NCBI GenBank assembly: GCA_005880695.1 | Contig: VBGR01000048.1 | Location: forward strand, 23,770 to 87,769 | Source: Chloroflexota bacterium | Lineage (GTDB): Bacteria > Chloroflexota > Dormibacteria > Dormibacterales > Dormibacteraceae | Length of the DNA: 64,000 nucleotides | Direction of reading: 5' to 3' | Shown: in pieces, positions 33,578-43,243 of the stretch | Numbering within the stretch: position 1 is the stretch's first letter | Layout of the letters: each line of letters starts with the position of its first letter | Made by a program: the position numbers and the translations under genes | Notes under the pieces: generated by a model | What the model saw: only the letters and a program-made list of their open reading frames with translations | Databases searched by the model: none | What the model was told of the DNA's origin: nothing

Positions 33578-33955
33578 CTAGGTGACGGTGAGGGTCCCCA
33601 CCATGCCGGCGTCCTTGTGCCCCACCACGTCGCAGTAGACCTGGTACTTGCCGGCGGCCAGGTTGTCGACGGTGAAGGTGGAGGTGTCGCCCGACTGCAC
33701 CAGCGAGCTCTTGGCGATGACCTTCCCGCTCGAATCGGCGATCGTCATGTCGTGGCTGGCGGGGCCGTTGTTGACGAGGTAGAAGACTGATTTCCCGGCC
33801 GGAACGGTGAGGGCGTTCGGGTCGAACTTGAAGTCGCTCATCGTGACTTTGACGGAGCCAGGGGGTTGGGCTGTCGTGTTGCTGCCTCCACCGCCGCCTC
33901 CACAGCCGGCGAGAAGGACGGTCAGGGCTAGCGCCGCAAAAGCCGCTTTCAGCAT
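33578..33955 (-). CDS. cupredoxin-like lipoprotein
   Basis: A 125-residue lipoprotein. The signal ends in LLAGC with Cys18 lipidated, followed by a Gly-rich linker and a plastocyanin/azurin-like fold. Type-1 copper ligands can be assigned: His in GPASHDM, then Cys, His and Met in YCDVVGHKDAGM. It should be an extracytoplasmic electron carrier or copper-binding protein. ATG 33955 gives a normal lipoprotein signal; ATG 33976 would add seven residues. It is divergent from the SDR gene at 33989. Bases 33464-33577, downstream of its stop, hold no gene apart from the upstream signals of the 59-residue frame. Confidence 0.85.
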   Translation of the reverse strand: MLKAAFAALALTVLLAGCGGGGGGSNTTAQPPGSVKVTMSDFKFDPNALTVPAGKSVFYLVNNGPASHDMTIADSSGKVIAKSSLVQSGDTSTFTVDNLAAGKYQVYCDVVGHKDAGMVGTLTVT

Positions 33956-33988
33956 CGCTCCCTGATTTTCGGCCATCCTGTCACCGCG

Positions 33989-34708
33989 GTGCAGGACCTG
34001 GAGCTGAGCGGGCGAGTCACCGTGGTCACCGGCGGGGCGGCCGGCATCGGGCTGGCCACCGCCCGGCGGGCGTTGTCGCTGGGTGCTCAGGTAGCGGTCC
34101 TGGACGTGAGCTCGCCGCCGGACGGCATCCTCCACGTCGCCTGCGACGTCAGCGACTCCGGCCAAGTGGTGGCGGCCTTCACCCAAGTTCGCGAGCGGCT
34201 AGGCCCGGTCCGGGTGCTGGTCAACAACGCCGGGGTGGCGCCGTCCTGGCGGCCGGCCCAGGAGATCGAGGAGTCCAGCTGGGAGCGGACGCTGGCCATC
34301 AACCTGAAGGGCGCCTTCCTCTGCACTCGGGCCGCGGTACCGCAGATGAAGGAGGCGGGGGGCGGGGCCATCGTCAACGTCGCGTCTTTGGCCGGCCGGC
34401 TGCGGAGCCTGAGCTCAGATGCCGCCTACGCCGCTTCCAAGGGCGGCCTGATCGCCCTCACGAGGCAGACCGCCTTCGAGCTTGCTGCAGACGGGATTCG
34501 AGTCAACTGCGTCTGCCCGGGCGGCGCGGCGACGCAAATCCTGGACCGCAACTTCGACGCCGAGCAGCGGGCGCGCGTAGAGGCTTCGATTCCGCTCGGC
34601 CGGCTGGCTCGGCCGGACGAGATCGCTGCGGTGATCTGCTTCCTGGCCGCCGACGCCGCCTCCTACATGGTGGGCGCGGCGGTCGACGTCAACGGCGGCT
34701 TGCTCTAG
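33989..34708 (+). CDS. SDR-family oxidoreductase
   Basis: A 239-residue short-chain dehydrogenase with TGGAAGIGLAT (cofactor, residues 12-22), NNAG near 85, and Ser with Y-x-x-x-K in SDAAYAASKGG near 145. The acidic residue after strand two (LDVS) suggests NAD. It is compact and canonical, but the substrate is not inferable. It begins at GTG 33989, divergent from the cupredoxin gene, and overlaps the stop of the glycosyltransferase gene by 20 bp. Confidence 0.85.
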   Translation: MQDLELSGRVTVVTGGAAGIGLATARRALSLGAQVAVLDVSSPPDGILHVACDVSDSGQVVAAFTQVRERLGPVRVLVNNAGVAPSWRPAQEIEESSWERTLAINLKGAFLCTRAAVPQMKEAGGGAIVNVASLAGRLRSLSSDAAYAASKGGLIALTRQTAFELAADGIRVNCVCPGGAATQILDRNFDAEQRARVEASIPLGRLARPDEIAAVICFLAADAASYMVGAAVDVNGGLL

Positions 34709-35453
34709 CCCTTACGGGGAGCCGTTCGACCACCGGGGCGGCTTCGCGGGCCAGCGCGAGGCGGAGCCGGAAGGCTTCGTGGAAGGCTTTGGCGATGACG
34801 GCAGGCCGGGCGCCAGTTGCCTCACCGGTCGTGCGCGGCCGGTGCCGGACGGGCACCTGGGCGACCTTGAGGCCGGCGCGGCGGGCCTGGGCGAGCAGCT
34901 CGGTGGAGATCATCGCGCCCCGGCTGCGGAGGCGGGCGGCGCGCACGAAGTCCGCTCGGAAGACCTTGAAGGCGCAGTTGACGTCGCGGACGTGGACCCC
35001 GAAGAGAACTCCCATGAGCCAGCCCCAGCCCGCTGCGTTCAGGCGGCGCAGCGGCGGGTCGTTGCGGTTGTTGCGGTAGCCGACGACGGCGTCGGAGCCG
35101 GCCAGGCGGGGCAGGAGGCTGCCGAGGTCCGAGATGTCGAACTGGCCGTCGGAGTCCATGAAGAAGACAAGGTCGGCGCTCGCCTCGAGCGCGGCTTCGA
35201 AACCGGCCCGGAGGGCGCCACCGTAGCCGCTGTTGACCTGCTGGTGGACCACCCGCACGTGCTCCGGGTCCTGCCTGGCGAGCTGGTCGAGGATCTCGCC
35301 GGTGGCGTCCCGGCTGCCGTCGTCCACGACCACGACTACGTGGTCTGTCGCGAGCTTGGGCAGCTTTGCCAGCACATCCTCGACAGTCGGCCGGATCACG
35401 CCTTCCTCGTTGTAAGCCGGGAGGACGACGGCGAGCCGTTCGGGGATGCTCAC
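34689..35453 (-). CDS. family-2 glycosyltransferase (DPM-like)
   Basis: A 254-residue GT-A fold transferase. The nucleotide-binding start VVLPAYNEE, VVVVDDGSRDATGEIL, and the metal-binding DSD in FFMDSDGQFD are present, and NSGYGGALRAGFEAAL is typical of dolichyl-phosphate mannosyltransferase-like enzymes. There is no membrane domain, so it likely makes a polyprenyl-phosphate sugar or glycosylates a lipid at the membrane face. It stands alone between the SDR gene and leuD. Confidence 0.88.
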   Translation of the reverse strand: MSIPERLAVVLPAYNEEGVIRPTVEDVLAKLPKLATDHVVVVVDDGSRDATGEILDQLARQDPEHVRVVHQQVNSGYGGALRAGFEAALEASADLVFFMDSDGQFDISDLGSLLPRLAGSDAVVGYRNNRNDPPLRRLNAAGWGWLMGVLFGVHVRDVNCAFKVFRADFVRAARLRSRGAMISTELLAQARRAGLKVAQVPVRHRPRTTGEATGARPAVIAKAFHEAFRLRLALAREAAPVVERLPVRARASRR

Positions 35454-35470
35454 GTTTGCGGGGCGTGAGC

Positions 35471-36049
35471 TTAGCGCATCCCCTTGACGGTGGGCATCCA
35501 GTCAGGACGCGTGCTTTCGAAGGCGGTGATCGCGTCCTCCCGGCGCTCCGTCAAACCGATCTCGTCCAGCCCTTCCATGATGTTGACCCGGCTGAACTCA
35601 TCGATCTCGAAGCGATGCTCCACGCCATCGGCGCTGACGACCAGCCGGTCCAGGTCGACGGTCACCTCGTCCGCCCGCATCAGCTCGCGCACGGTTGCCT
35701 CGGGCAGCTGGACCGGGAGGAGCCCGATCTTCAGGCAGTTGGTCCGAAAGATGTCGCTGAAGGAGGGCGCGATCACCGCCCGAAAGCCGTAGTCCTGGAT
35801 CGCCCAGGGCGCGTGCTCGCGCGACGAGCCGCAGCCGAAGTTGGGCCCCGTCACCAGGATGCTCGCGCCCTGGTATTCGGGCCGGTTGAGGACGAAGTCG
35901 GGATCCTTGCGCCAGTCGAAGAAGAGAAACTCCCCGAAGCCGGACCGCTCGATCCGCTTCAAGAACTGCTTGGGAATGATCTGGTCGGTGTCGACGTCGG
36001 CCTTGTCCAGGGGCGCCACCCGCCCGCTGTGCTTGACGAAGGGCGTCAT
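35471..36049 (-). CDS. leuD: 3-isopropylmalate dehydratase small subunit
   Basis: A 192-residue LeuD with [16 protein letters not shown] (residues 16-31), the substrate-recognition loop [14 protein letters not shown] and a C-terminal swivel domain. With LeuC it isomerises 2- to 3-isopropylmalate in leucine synthesis. ATG 36049 overlaps the leuC stop as ATGA. The apparent extension of the frame to 36256 is inside leuC and not coding. Confidence 0.95.
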   Translation of the reverse strand: MTPFVKHSGRVAPLDKADVDTDQIIPKQFLKRIERSGFGEFLFFDWRKDPDFVLNRPEYQGASILVTGPNFGCGSSREHAPWAIQDYGFRAVIAPSFSDIFRTNCLKIGLLPVQLPEATVRELMRADEVTVDLDRLVVSADGVEHRFEIDEFSRVNIMEGLDEIGLTERREDAITAFESTRPDWMPTVKGMR

Positions 36050-37431
36050 CCTGCCTGCCCCGGGAACTCTCTGATGTCGACCAGGTGGCCGGCGATCGCC
36101 GCCGCCGCCGCCATGGGCGGGCTGACCAGGTGAGTGCGGCCGCCGGCGCCCTGGCGGCCCTCGAAGTTGCGGTTGCTGGTGGACGCGCAGCGCTCGCCCG
36201 GCTGGAGGATGTCCGGATTCATGCCGAGGCACATCGAGCAGCCGGCCTCCCGCCACTCGAAGCCGGCCTCAAGGAAGACCTTATCCAGACCCTCGGCTTC
36301 GGCCGCCGCGCGGACGCTCATCGATCCCGGCACCACCAGGGCCCGCACCTTTGGGTGCACGTGGCGGCCCTCCACCACGGTGGCCGCCAGGCGCAGGTCT
36401 TCGAGCCGGGCGTTGGTACAGGAGCCGATGAACACCCGGTCGAGCGAGATGTCCTGGATCGCCGTGCCGGGCTTGAGCGCCATGTAGCGGAGGGCGCGCT
36501 CGTCGGTCTCTGAGCCGGGCTCCGGCACCCGGCCGGTGACCGGCACCGACTGGCCGGGGTTGGTCCCCCAGCTGACGAACGGCTCCAGCCGGCCGGCGTC
36601 GATGACGACCTCACGATCAAAGGCCGCGCCTTCGTCGGTGACCAGGCGCCGCCAGTGGTCGAGCGCCTGCTCCCAGGCCGCGCCGCGGGGAGCGAACTGG
36701 CGCCCTTCGAGGTAGGCGAAGGTTGTCTCGTCGGGGGCGACCATGCCCGCCCGCGCGCCGCCCTCGATGGTCATGTTGCAGACGGTCAGCCGGCCCTCCA
36801 GCGTGAGGCCGCGGATGGTGGAGCCGCGGTATTCGACCAGGTGGCCCTGGCCGCCGGCCACTCCGATCTTGGAGATGATCCCGAGGGCCACGTCCTTGGC
36901 GACGACGCCGAGAGGCAGCTCGCCGTCGACGGTGATCGCCATGTCTTTGGGTCGCCGCTGGGGCAAGGTCTGGGTCGCGAGGACATGCTCCACCTCCGAG
37001 GTCCCGATGCCGAACGCCAGCGCGCCCAGCGCTCCGTGGGTGGAGGTGTGGGAGTCGCCACAGACGAGGGTCATTCCCGGCTGAGTCAGGCCCAGCTCCG
37101 GTCCGATTATGTGGACGATTCCCTGGTGGCGGCTGCCGACGCCGTAGAGGCGGATGCCCGCGGCGCGACAGTTCTCCTCCAGCGTGCGCATCTGCAGCTG
37201 CGAGATCTCGTCGGGCCTTTCCGCGCGGGAGGTGGCGATGTTGTGGTCCATGGTCGCCACCGTGAGGTCGGGGCGGCGCACACGCCGGCCCGCCAGGCGG
37301 AGGCCTTCGAAGGCTTGCGGCGACGTCACCTCGTGGACCAGGTGGAGGTCGATATAGAGCAGGTCGGGCTCGCCGGCGGCTTGGCGGACGACGTGGCTGT
37401 CCCACAGCTTGGAGGCAAGAGTCTTCGGCAC
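36046..37431 (-). CDS. leuC: 3-isopropylmalate dehydratase large subunit
   Basis: A 461-residue aconitase-family protein. The [4Fe-4S] ligands are in [11 protein letters not shown] and [10 protein letters not shown], and [18 protein letters not shown] is conserved. The start is GTG 37431. Homologous aconitases differ in the small-subunit loop, and the partner here reads as LeuD. The operon faces ilvBNC, leaving a shared 260-bp control region with short repeated motifs. Confidence 0.95.
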   Translation of the reverse strand: MPKTLASKLWDSHVVRQAAGEPDLLYIDLHLVHEVTSPQAFEGLRLAGRRVRRPDLTVATMDHNIATSRAERPDEISQLQMRTLEENCRAAGIRLYGVGSRHQGIVHIIGPELGLTQPGMTLVCGDSHTSTHGALGALAFGIGTSEVEHVLATQTLPQRRPKDMAITVDGELPLGVVAKDVALGIISKIGVAGGQGHLVEYRGSTIRGLTLEGRLTVCNMTIEGGARAGMVAPDETTFAYLEGRQFAPRGAAWEQALDHWRRLVTDEGAAFDREVVIDAGRLEPFVSWGTNPGQSVPVTGRVPEPGSETDERALRYMALKPGTAIQDISLDRVFIGSCTNARLEDLRLAATVVEGRHVHPKVRALVVPGSMSVRAAAEAEGLDKVFLEAGFEWREAGCSMCLGMNPDILQPGERCASTSNRNFEGRQGAGGRTHLVSPPMAAAAAIAGHLVDIREFPGQAG

Positions 37432-37478
37432 GAGATCGCAAGCCTAGCCCAACCACCTGGGCCCATGTGGTGGACGAA

Positions 37479-37521
37479 CACTAGACGGCTGGCGGTGGCC
37501 TTGTGCGCCGGTCACTAGACG
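37479..37521. promoter_or_regulatory. paired CACTAGACG repeats between leuC and ilvB
   Basis: CACTAGACG occurs at 37479-37487 and again at 37513-37521, starts 34 bp apart. The region separates two divergent branched-chain amino-acid operons, so a regulator binding both repeats could control both. No protein is known from sequence to bind them. Confidence 0.35.
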
Positions 37522-37554
37522 CGCACGGGCGCATGGCGTAGCATCGCTGACTCG

Positions 37555-37623
37555 ATGCGCAGCTTTGCGGGCCTCATCCTCGTACTCCGTGCCCTTGAGA
37601 GGGCGGGGCCGCCGGCGCGCTGA
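37555..37623 (+). CDS. ilv leader peptide
   Basis: A 22-codon frame, ATG 37555 to TGA 37621, reads MRSFAGLILVLRALERAGPPAR. The run LILVLRAL holds seven branched-chain residues of the type that stall ribosomes when charged Leu, Ile or Val tRNA is scarce. It is followed 15 bases later by a terminator hairpin and then ilvB, the arrangement of ribosome-mediated attenuation. Confidence 0.75.
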   Translation: MRSFAGLILVLRALERAGPPAR

Positions 37624-37637
37624 AAAGAGAGTCAGCC

Positions 37638-37679
37638 TGCGAAGCCCCTGCCCAGACCGGGTGGGGGCTTCGCATTTTT
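37638..37679 (+). terminator. ilv attenuator terminator
   Basis: TGCGAAGCCCC (37638-37648) pairs perfectly with GGGGCTTCGCA (37664-37674), and TTTTT follows at 37675-37679: a canonical intrinsic terminator placed between the leader peptide and ilvB (37695). It should stop transcription when branched-chain aminoacyl-tRNA is plentiful. Confidence 0.85.
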
Positions 37680-37694
37680 GAGGAGACCGAATAG

Positions 37695-39383
37695 ATGACA
37701 GGAGCGGACATGGTCCTCGAAGCCCTCGAAAGGGAGGGAGTCGAGATCATCTTCGGCTACCCGGGCGGGGCCAACCTGCCCCTCTATCAGCGTCTCCCCG
37801 CGCACCCCAAGCTGCGTCACATCCTCGTCCGCCACGAGCAGGGCGCCGCCCACATGGCCGACGGGTACGCACGAGCCACGGGCAGGCCCGGCATCGTCTT
37901 CGCCACCTCCGGCCCGGGCGCGCTGAACCTGGTCACGGGCCTCTGTACTGCCTTCATGGACTCGGTACCGATGATCGCGATCACCGGCCAGGTGCCGACC
38001 GCCGTGGTCGGGCGGGACGCTTTCCAGGAGTCCGACGTGATCGGCTGCACACAGTCGGTCACCAAGCACAGCTACCTCGTGACCAAGGTCGCCGATATCC
38101 CGCGCGTCATCAGCGAGGCTTTCCATATCGCCGCCACCGGCCGGCCCGGCCCGGTCCTGATCGACATCTGCCGCGATGTTCAGCAGGCGGAGGGGGGCGA
38201 CTTCGAATATAGCTACTGCTCGGTGCTGCCCGGCTACAAGCCCGCCCTGGAGCCCGACCTGGTCCAGGTCGAGCGCGCGGCCGAAATGCTGGCCGGCGCC
38301 CGCCGGCCCGTGATCCTGGCCGGTCACGGAGTGATCCTGAGCCACGCCGAGCAGGAGCTGCTGGAGGTGGCCGAGAGGTCGGGCACCCCCGTTGGTACCA
38401 CGCTTCTCGGAGTGGGCGCCTTCCCGGTCCAGCACCCGCTGGCCCTGCACATGACCGGGTTCATGGGAACCGGCTGGAACATCAAGGCCGTACAGAACGC
38501 CGACCTCCTGATGATGGTCGGCATGCGCGTCGACGACCGCGTAACGGCCAAGCTCAGCGAGTGGGCGCCAAAGGCGGAGTCCTTCGTGCACATCGACATC
38601 GACGCCAGCGAGATGGGCAAGAACGTGCGGCCGCACCTCGAGGTCGTTGCCGACGCCAAGCGCGCGCTGACCGCGATGGCTCCGTACGTCAAGCCGCCGC
38701 CTGCCGACCGCGGTGAGTGGCTGACGCAGATCGACGCTTGGCGCGAAGAGCACCCCCTCAAGTACTCGCGCTCGAACGGCCACCTGCAGCCGCAGGACGT
38801 CCTGATCGACATGTACCGGCGCTGCCAGGACGAGGCCATCGTCGTGGCGGACGTCGGCCAGAACCAGATCTGGGCCGCGCTTTGGTGGAATTACACGAAG
38901 CCCGGTCTCTTCCTCAACTCAGGCGGCTCAGGCACCATGGGTTTCGCCTTCCCCGCGGCGCTGGGGGCCAAGTTTGGGCGACCGGACAAGGACGTCTGGT
39001 GCGTCGCCGGCGAGGGCGGTTTCGTGATGACGGCCCAGGAGCTCTCCGTTGCTGTCGAGCACCAGGTGCCGGTCAAGATCGTCCTCCTCAACAACTTCAG
39101 CCTGGGCATGGTCCGCCAGTTCCAGGACGACTTTTACGGCGGGGTTAGGTCCGAGGTCGACCTCACGGTGATGCCCGACTTCGTGAAGCTGGCCGAAGCC
39201 TACGGGTTGAAAGCCCGGCGCGTAGACAGGTACGAGGAGATCAAGCCGGCCTTCGATGAGGCCCAGGCCACACCCGGGCCCTTCCTGATCGACTTCCGGA
39301 TCGACCCCGAGGCCAACGTCTACCCGATCGTGCCGCTCGGCAAGGGCCTGGACGACTTCTGGGAGCTGCCTAACGGTGCATAG
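37695..39383 (+). CDS. ilvB: acetolactate synthase large subunit
   Basis: A 562-residue ThDP enzyme that condenses two pyruvates, or pyruvate and 2-oxobutyrate, as the first common step to Val, Leu and Ile. The catalytic Glu is in VRHEQGAAHMADGYARATG; the ThDP/Mg motif near residue 440 reads AGEGGFVMTAQEL, where most family members have G-D-G, so Asp is replaced by Glu. The start at ATG 37695 follows GGAG. Transcription is under the upstream attenuator. A related ThDP decarboxylase/synthase of other specificity is not excluded, but the neighbours ilvN and ilvC support acetolactate synthase. Confidence 0.9.
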   Translation: MTGADMVLEALEREGVEIIFGYPGGANLPLYQRLPAHPKLRHILVRHEQGAAHMADGYARATGRPGIVFATSGPGALNLVTGLCTAFMDSVPMIAITGQVPTAVVGRDAFQESDVIGCTQSVTKHSYLVTKVADIPRVISEAFHIAATGRPGPVLIDICRDVQQAEGGDFEYSYCSVLPGYKPALEPDLVQVERAAEMLAGARRPVILAGHGVILSHAEQELLEVAERSGTPVGTTLLGVGAFPVQHPLALHMTGFMGTGWNIKAVQNADLLMMVGMRVDDRVTAKLSEWAPKAESFVHIDIDASEMGKNVRPHLEVVADAKRALTAMAPYVKPPPADRGEWLTQIDAWREEHPLKYSRSNGHLQPQDVLIDMYRRCQDEAIVVADVGQNQIWAALWWNYTKPGLFLNSGGSGTMGFAFPAALGAKFGRPDKDVWCVAGEGGFVMTAQELSVAVEHQVPVKIVLLNNFSLGMVRQFQDDFYGGVRSEVDLTVMPDFVKLAEAYGLKARRVDRYEEIKPAFDEAQATPGPFLIDFRIDPEANVYPIVPLGKGLDDFWELPNGA

Positions 39384-39828
39384 CCAGCTCCGGGTCTTGC
39401 GCGTGCTGGTGGAGGACAACCCGGGCGTGATGGCGCGCGTGAGCGGCATGATCCGGCGCCGCGGCTTCAACATCGAGACCATCACCGTCGGCCCCAGCAC
39501 CGAGCCGGGCCGCTCACGGATGACGCTCACTGTCGACGCCGGCCACGCCGAGGTCGACCAGGTGGCCAAGCAGCTCGACCGCTTGATCGAGGTGATCGAG
39601 GTCGAGGACATCACCGACGCGCCGACCGTCAGCCGCGAGCTCCTGATCGCCAAGCTCGACAAGGTTCCGCCGACGGTCGAGCAGTACGGCGCCCGCCAGC
39701 TCGCCACCGGCATCGTAGAGCTGACGGCCGACTCGGAGACAGTCGAGGAATTCATCGAGTTCCTGAAGCCTTTCGGCATCAAAGAGCTGGCCCGGACCGG
39801 GCCCGTAGCCATGAGGAGAAGCGCCTAG
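39376..39828 (+). CDS. ilvN: acetolactate synthase regulatory subunit
   Basis: A 150-residue subunit with an N-terminal ACT domain ([20 protein letters not shown] and the [13 protein letters not shown] motif) and a C-terminal activation domain. It binds valine and tunes IlvB. GTG 39376 overlaps the ilvB stop by eight bases. Directly after its TAG, an ATG opens the duplicated remnant of the ilvC start. Confidence 0.93.
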   Translation: MHSQLRVLRVLVEDNPGVMARVSGMIRRRGFNIETITVGPSTEPGRSRMTLTVDAGHAEVDQVAKQLDRLIEVIEVEDITDAPTVSRELLIAKLDKVPPTVEQYGARQLATGIVELTADSETVEEFIEFLKPFGIKELARTGPVAMRRSA

Positions 39829-39959
39829 ATGACGGTGAAGATGTACTACGACCAGGGGGGTGCGGTCCGTCGGGGCTTGTACCCGCGGACCGTTTCGAGG
39901 GGGGATGCCCCCCTCGCACACCGTCCGAGTCGCTCGATGCAAGGAGGGACTGTGGCCCG

Positions 39960-39963
<4 letters not shown>
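39829..39963 (+). pseudogene. displaced ilvC start: 44-codon remnant with two hairpins
   Basis: ATG 39829 follows the ilvN stop with no gap and encodes [11 protein letters not shown], nearly the normal IlvC N-terminus. It then runs into a Gly/Arg-rich stretch made by GC hairpins and ends at TGA 39961-39963, overlapping the working ilvC ATG. The hairpins are GGTCCG...CGGACC and a perfect 9-bp one at 39896-39916 (CGAGGGGGG, three-base loop, CCCCCCTCG). The normal start sequence is thus present twice, before and after an inserted palindromic spacer. Confidence 0.6.
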
Positions 39964-41011
<1,048 letters not shown>

Positions 41012-41015
<4 letters not shown>

Positions 41016-41836
41016 GGATCGCGTATCAGGGGGAGGCGGGGGCGTACTCGGACGAGGCCGCCCAGACCATCCGGCCAGGGGCCCGAACTGTTGGTTTCGA
41101 CACCTTTGACGGTGCCTTCAAGGCGCTCATCGACAGCAAGGTGGACGCCGCCGTGCTGCCGGTCGAGAACAGCCTGGCGGGCATCGTCCAGGAGGTCAAC
41201 GACCTGCTCTGGGAGAACCGGCTGGTAACTGTCGTCGGGGAGCACGTGCACCCCGTCCGGCACTGCCTGCTCGCTCACGGCGAACCCGTGCGGAGGGCGA
41301 TCTCGCATCCCCAGGCTCTCGCCCAGTGCCGGCGCTGGCTCTCCAGCCACGGCATCGAGCCGGTGCCCTTCCACGACACCGCCGGCGCCGCACGCCATCT
41401 GGCGGAGGCGCACATCAGTGGCACGGGCGCCATCGCCAGCGCCTCCGCGGCGCAGCGCTACGGGCTCAAGATCATCGCCGAGGGCATCCAGGACGACCCC
41501 ACGAACCGAACCCGCTTCGCGGTGATCGAGCGCGGAATTCCTACCCGCCCGGAAAATGCGCCCTCCTCCAGCAAGGCATCCCTGGCTTTTATCGCCGCGC
41601 ACCGGCCGGGCAGCCTGGTCGCGGCGCTGCAGGCATTCTCCAAGCGGGCAGTCAACCTGACCCGCCTGGACTCGCGACCGCTGCGCGACCGCCCCTTCGA
41701 GTACCTCTTCTACGTCGACTTTGAAGTCGGCGACCCAGACGCGGCCGGAGAGGCCCTGGCCGAGCTCGAGTCGCAGGCCAACGAGGTCCGCTTCTTCGGG
41801 ACCTACCCGCCTTCGGTAAGTCCTGACGCAGGCTGA
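41012..41836 (+). CDS. pheA: prephenate dehydratase
   Basis: A 274-residue protein: a PDT catalytic domain ([16 protein letters not shown] at the N-terminus, [17 protein letters not shown], and the TRF motif in NRTRFAVIE) and a C-terminal ACT domain ([24 protein letters not shown]-like DSRPLRD) for phenylalanine feedback. Prephenate becomes phenylpyruvate. No ATG, GTG or TTG exists upstream of the catalytic domain after the in-frame TGA at 40979; CTG 41012 gives the normal N-terminus. It overlaps the ilvC stop (CTGA), and GAGGTGG lies about seven bases before it. A GTG at 41141 would remove the active-site start. Confidence 0.9.
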
Positions 41837-43182
41837 CCTGCCACCGGGCTGAAGAGGCGGTCCTGCTCAGCCCGGAGCCGGTAGAGGAAGCCCGACCTGT
41901 CGATTTCGACGTCGTCCCAGCTGAGCGCCTGGTCCCTGGCCACCGGCCGCGTCACCCGGCCGTGGTAGGCGAAGCCGAAGGGCACGAGGTTCTCCCGCCG
42001 CGCCACCTCCGACTTCTCGGAGAGGCCGTACACCGTGTAGCCGCCGCCGCCGTCGAGCTCGTCGCCCGGAGTGAGATCCTTCTTGGCCGCGGCCACCAGC
42101 TCAGCCACCATCCCGCCCCGGAGGTCGCCTGTCGGCTTCTGGCTGAAAATCGCCCGCGCCATCGACATCGGCACCTCGACGCAGGCCAGGTGATAGGGGC
42201 GGAAGAGACCCCAATTGGGACCCCATTGCTGCGCCGTTCCACCGAAGCCCGGCTCGAAGAGAGAGCCCATTGCTGAGCGGACGCCCGGGTGCTCCGAGGT
42301 GACGACGACGAAGACGCCCGGAAAAACCTTGTCCTCGTGCACGTAGTTGCCGCTCGCGTCGACCGCGTTGGCCATGTCGACGACGCCCTCCGCTTCGAGG
42401 ATCCCGCCCTCTACCTGCAACGAGAAGACCTTGCCCAGGTCCTGCCAGCTGCAGTGAGGCTCGTGCATGCCGCGGCGTGCGGGCGGCATCTGCAGGACAT
42501 TTGAGACCGCCACCATCTCCAGCTGGGACTTGGTGCCGTCGCGGAACTCGTTGTACATCTTCGGGTTCATCCGGTTGCGAAGGGCGATCTCCTGGTAGGT
42601 CTCCGGCGTGGCGTGGTGGTCGTTTGGAAAGAGCACCGTCCCGCGGCCGGCGCACACGATCCGGAAACCCAGCGTGGTGGCCCAGTCGCACATCTCGAAG
42701 ATGGCACCCGGCTGGTCGCCGGCGGCGAGGGTGTAGACGACTCCGGCCTGGCGGGCTTTCTCAGCCAGGATCGGCCCCACCACGACGTCGGCCTCGACGT
42801 TCAGCATGACGACGTGCCGGCCGTTGGCGATCGCCTCCATCGCGACCCGGGCGCCCGTCTCCGGGTCGCCGGTGCACTCTGAGACAGCCTCCAGCGGTAG
42901 CTTCGGCACCAGGAGCGGGTCGGCCGTTGCCACGGCGCTACCTCTACGGAGGGCGTCCTGGGCTTCGCCCTCTCTATCCGTGACGGTGACCTGGGCCCGC
43001 TCCCAGCCGTTTTCGGTGAAGGCTCGCACCGCTCGCTCGACGTCGAGGTCGGCCAGGGCGCGCACTCGCAGGCCGGTCATCGTCGCGACCTGGTCGACCA
43101 CCCCCCGGCCCATGCGACCGACGCCGACAACGCCTACCGGCGCCGGGTTTTGAGCCCGCGCACGCAACTCGTCGGTATACAA
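41803..43182 (-). CDS. COG4091-like NAD(P)-dependent dehydrogenase with SAF domain
   Basis: A protein of about 459 residues. The N-terminal Rossmann domain begins VGVVGVGRMGRGVVDQ; a dehydrogenase dimerisation domain follows, and a C-terminal beta-clip (SAF-like) region ends near GFLYRLRAEQDRLF. This is the predicted homoserine dehydrogenase-like family of COG4091, whose physiological role is open; members are found with sugar-alcohol or sugar-acid genes. It starts at TTG 43182 (no ATG or GTG near), divergent from a sugar ABC operon, and its 3' end overlaps pheA by 34 bp. Confidence 0.75.
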   Translation of the reverse strand: MYTDELRARAQNPAPVGVVGVGRMGRGVVDQVATMTGLRVRALADLDVERAVRAFTENGWERAQVTVTDREGEAQDALRRGSAVATADPLLVPKLPLEAVSECTGDPETGARVAMEAIANGRHVVMLNVEADVVVGPILAEKARQAGVVYTLAAGDQPGAIFEMCDWATTLGFRIVCAGRGTVLFPNDHHATPETYQEIALRNRMNPKMYNEFRDGTKSQLEMVAVSNVLQMPPARRGMHEPHCSWQDLGKVFSLQVEGGILEAEGVVDMANAVDASGNYVHEDKVFPGVFVVVTSEHPGVRSAMGSLFEPGFGGTAQQWGPNWGLFRPYHLACVEVPMSMARAIFSQKPTGDLRGGMVAELVAAAKKDLTPGDELDGGGGYTVYGLSEKSEVARRENLVPFGFAYHGRVTRPVARDQALSWDDVEIDRSGFLYRLRAEQDRLFSPVAGQPASGLTEGG

Positions 43183-43243
43183 GTGTTGAATCGTGAGACT
43201 ACCATTGGCTGAATTCGGGGATTCCCTTTTCGGGGAGGAGAAG

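Noticed and set aside
33503..33790. Plus-strand frame from a GTG with GGAGGT before it
   Set aside because: It runs antisense through the cupredoxin gene and shows no protein-like pattern.
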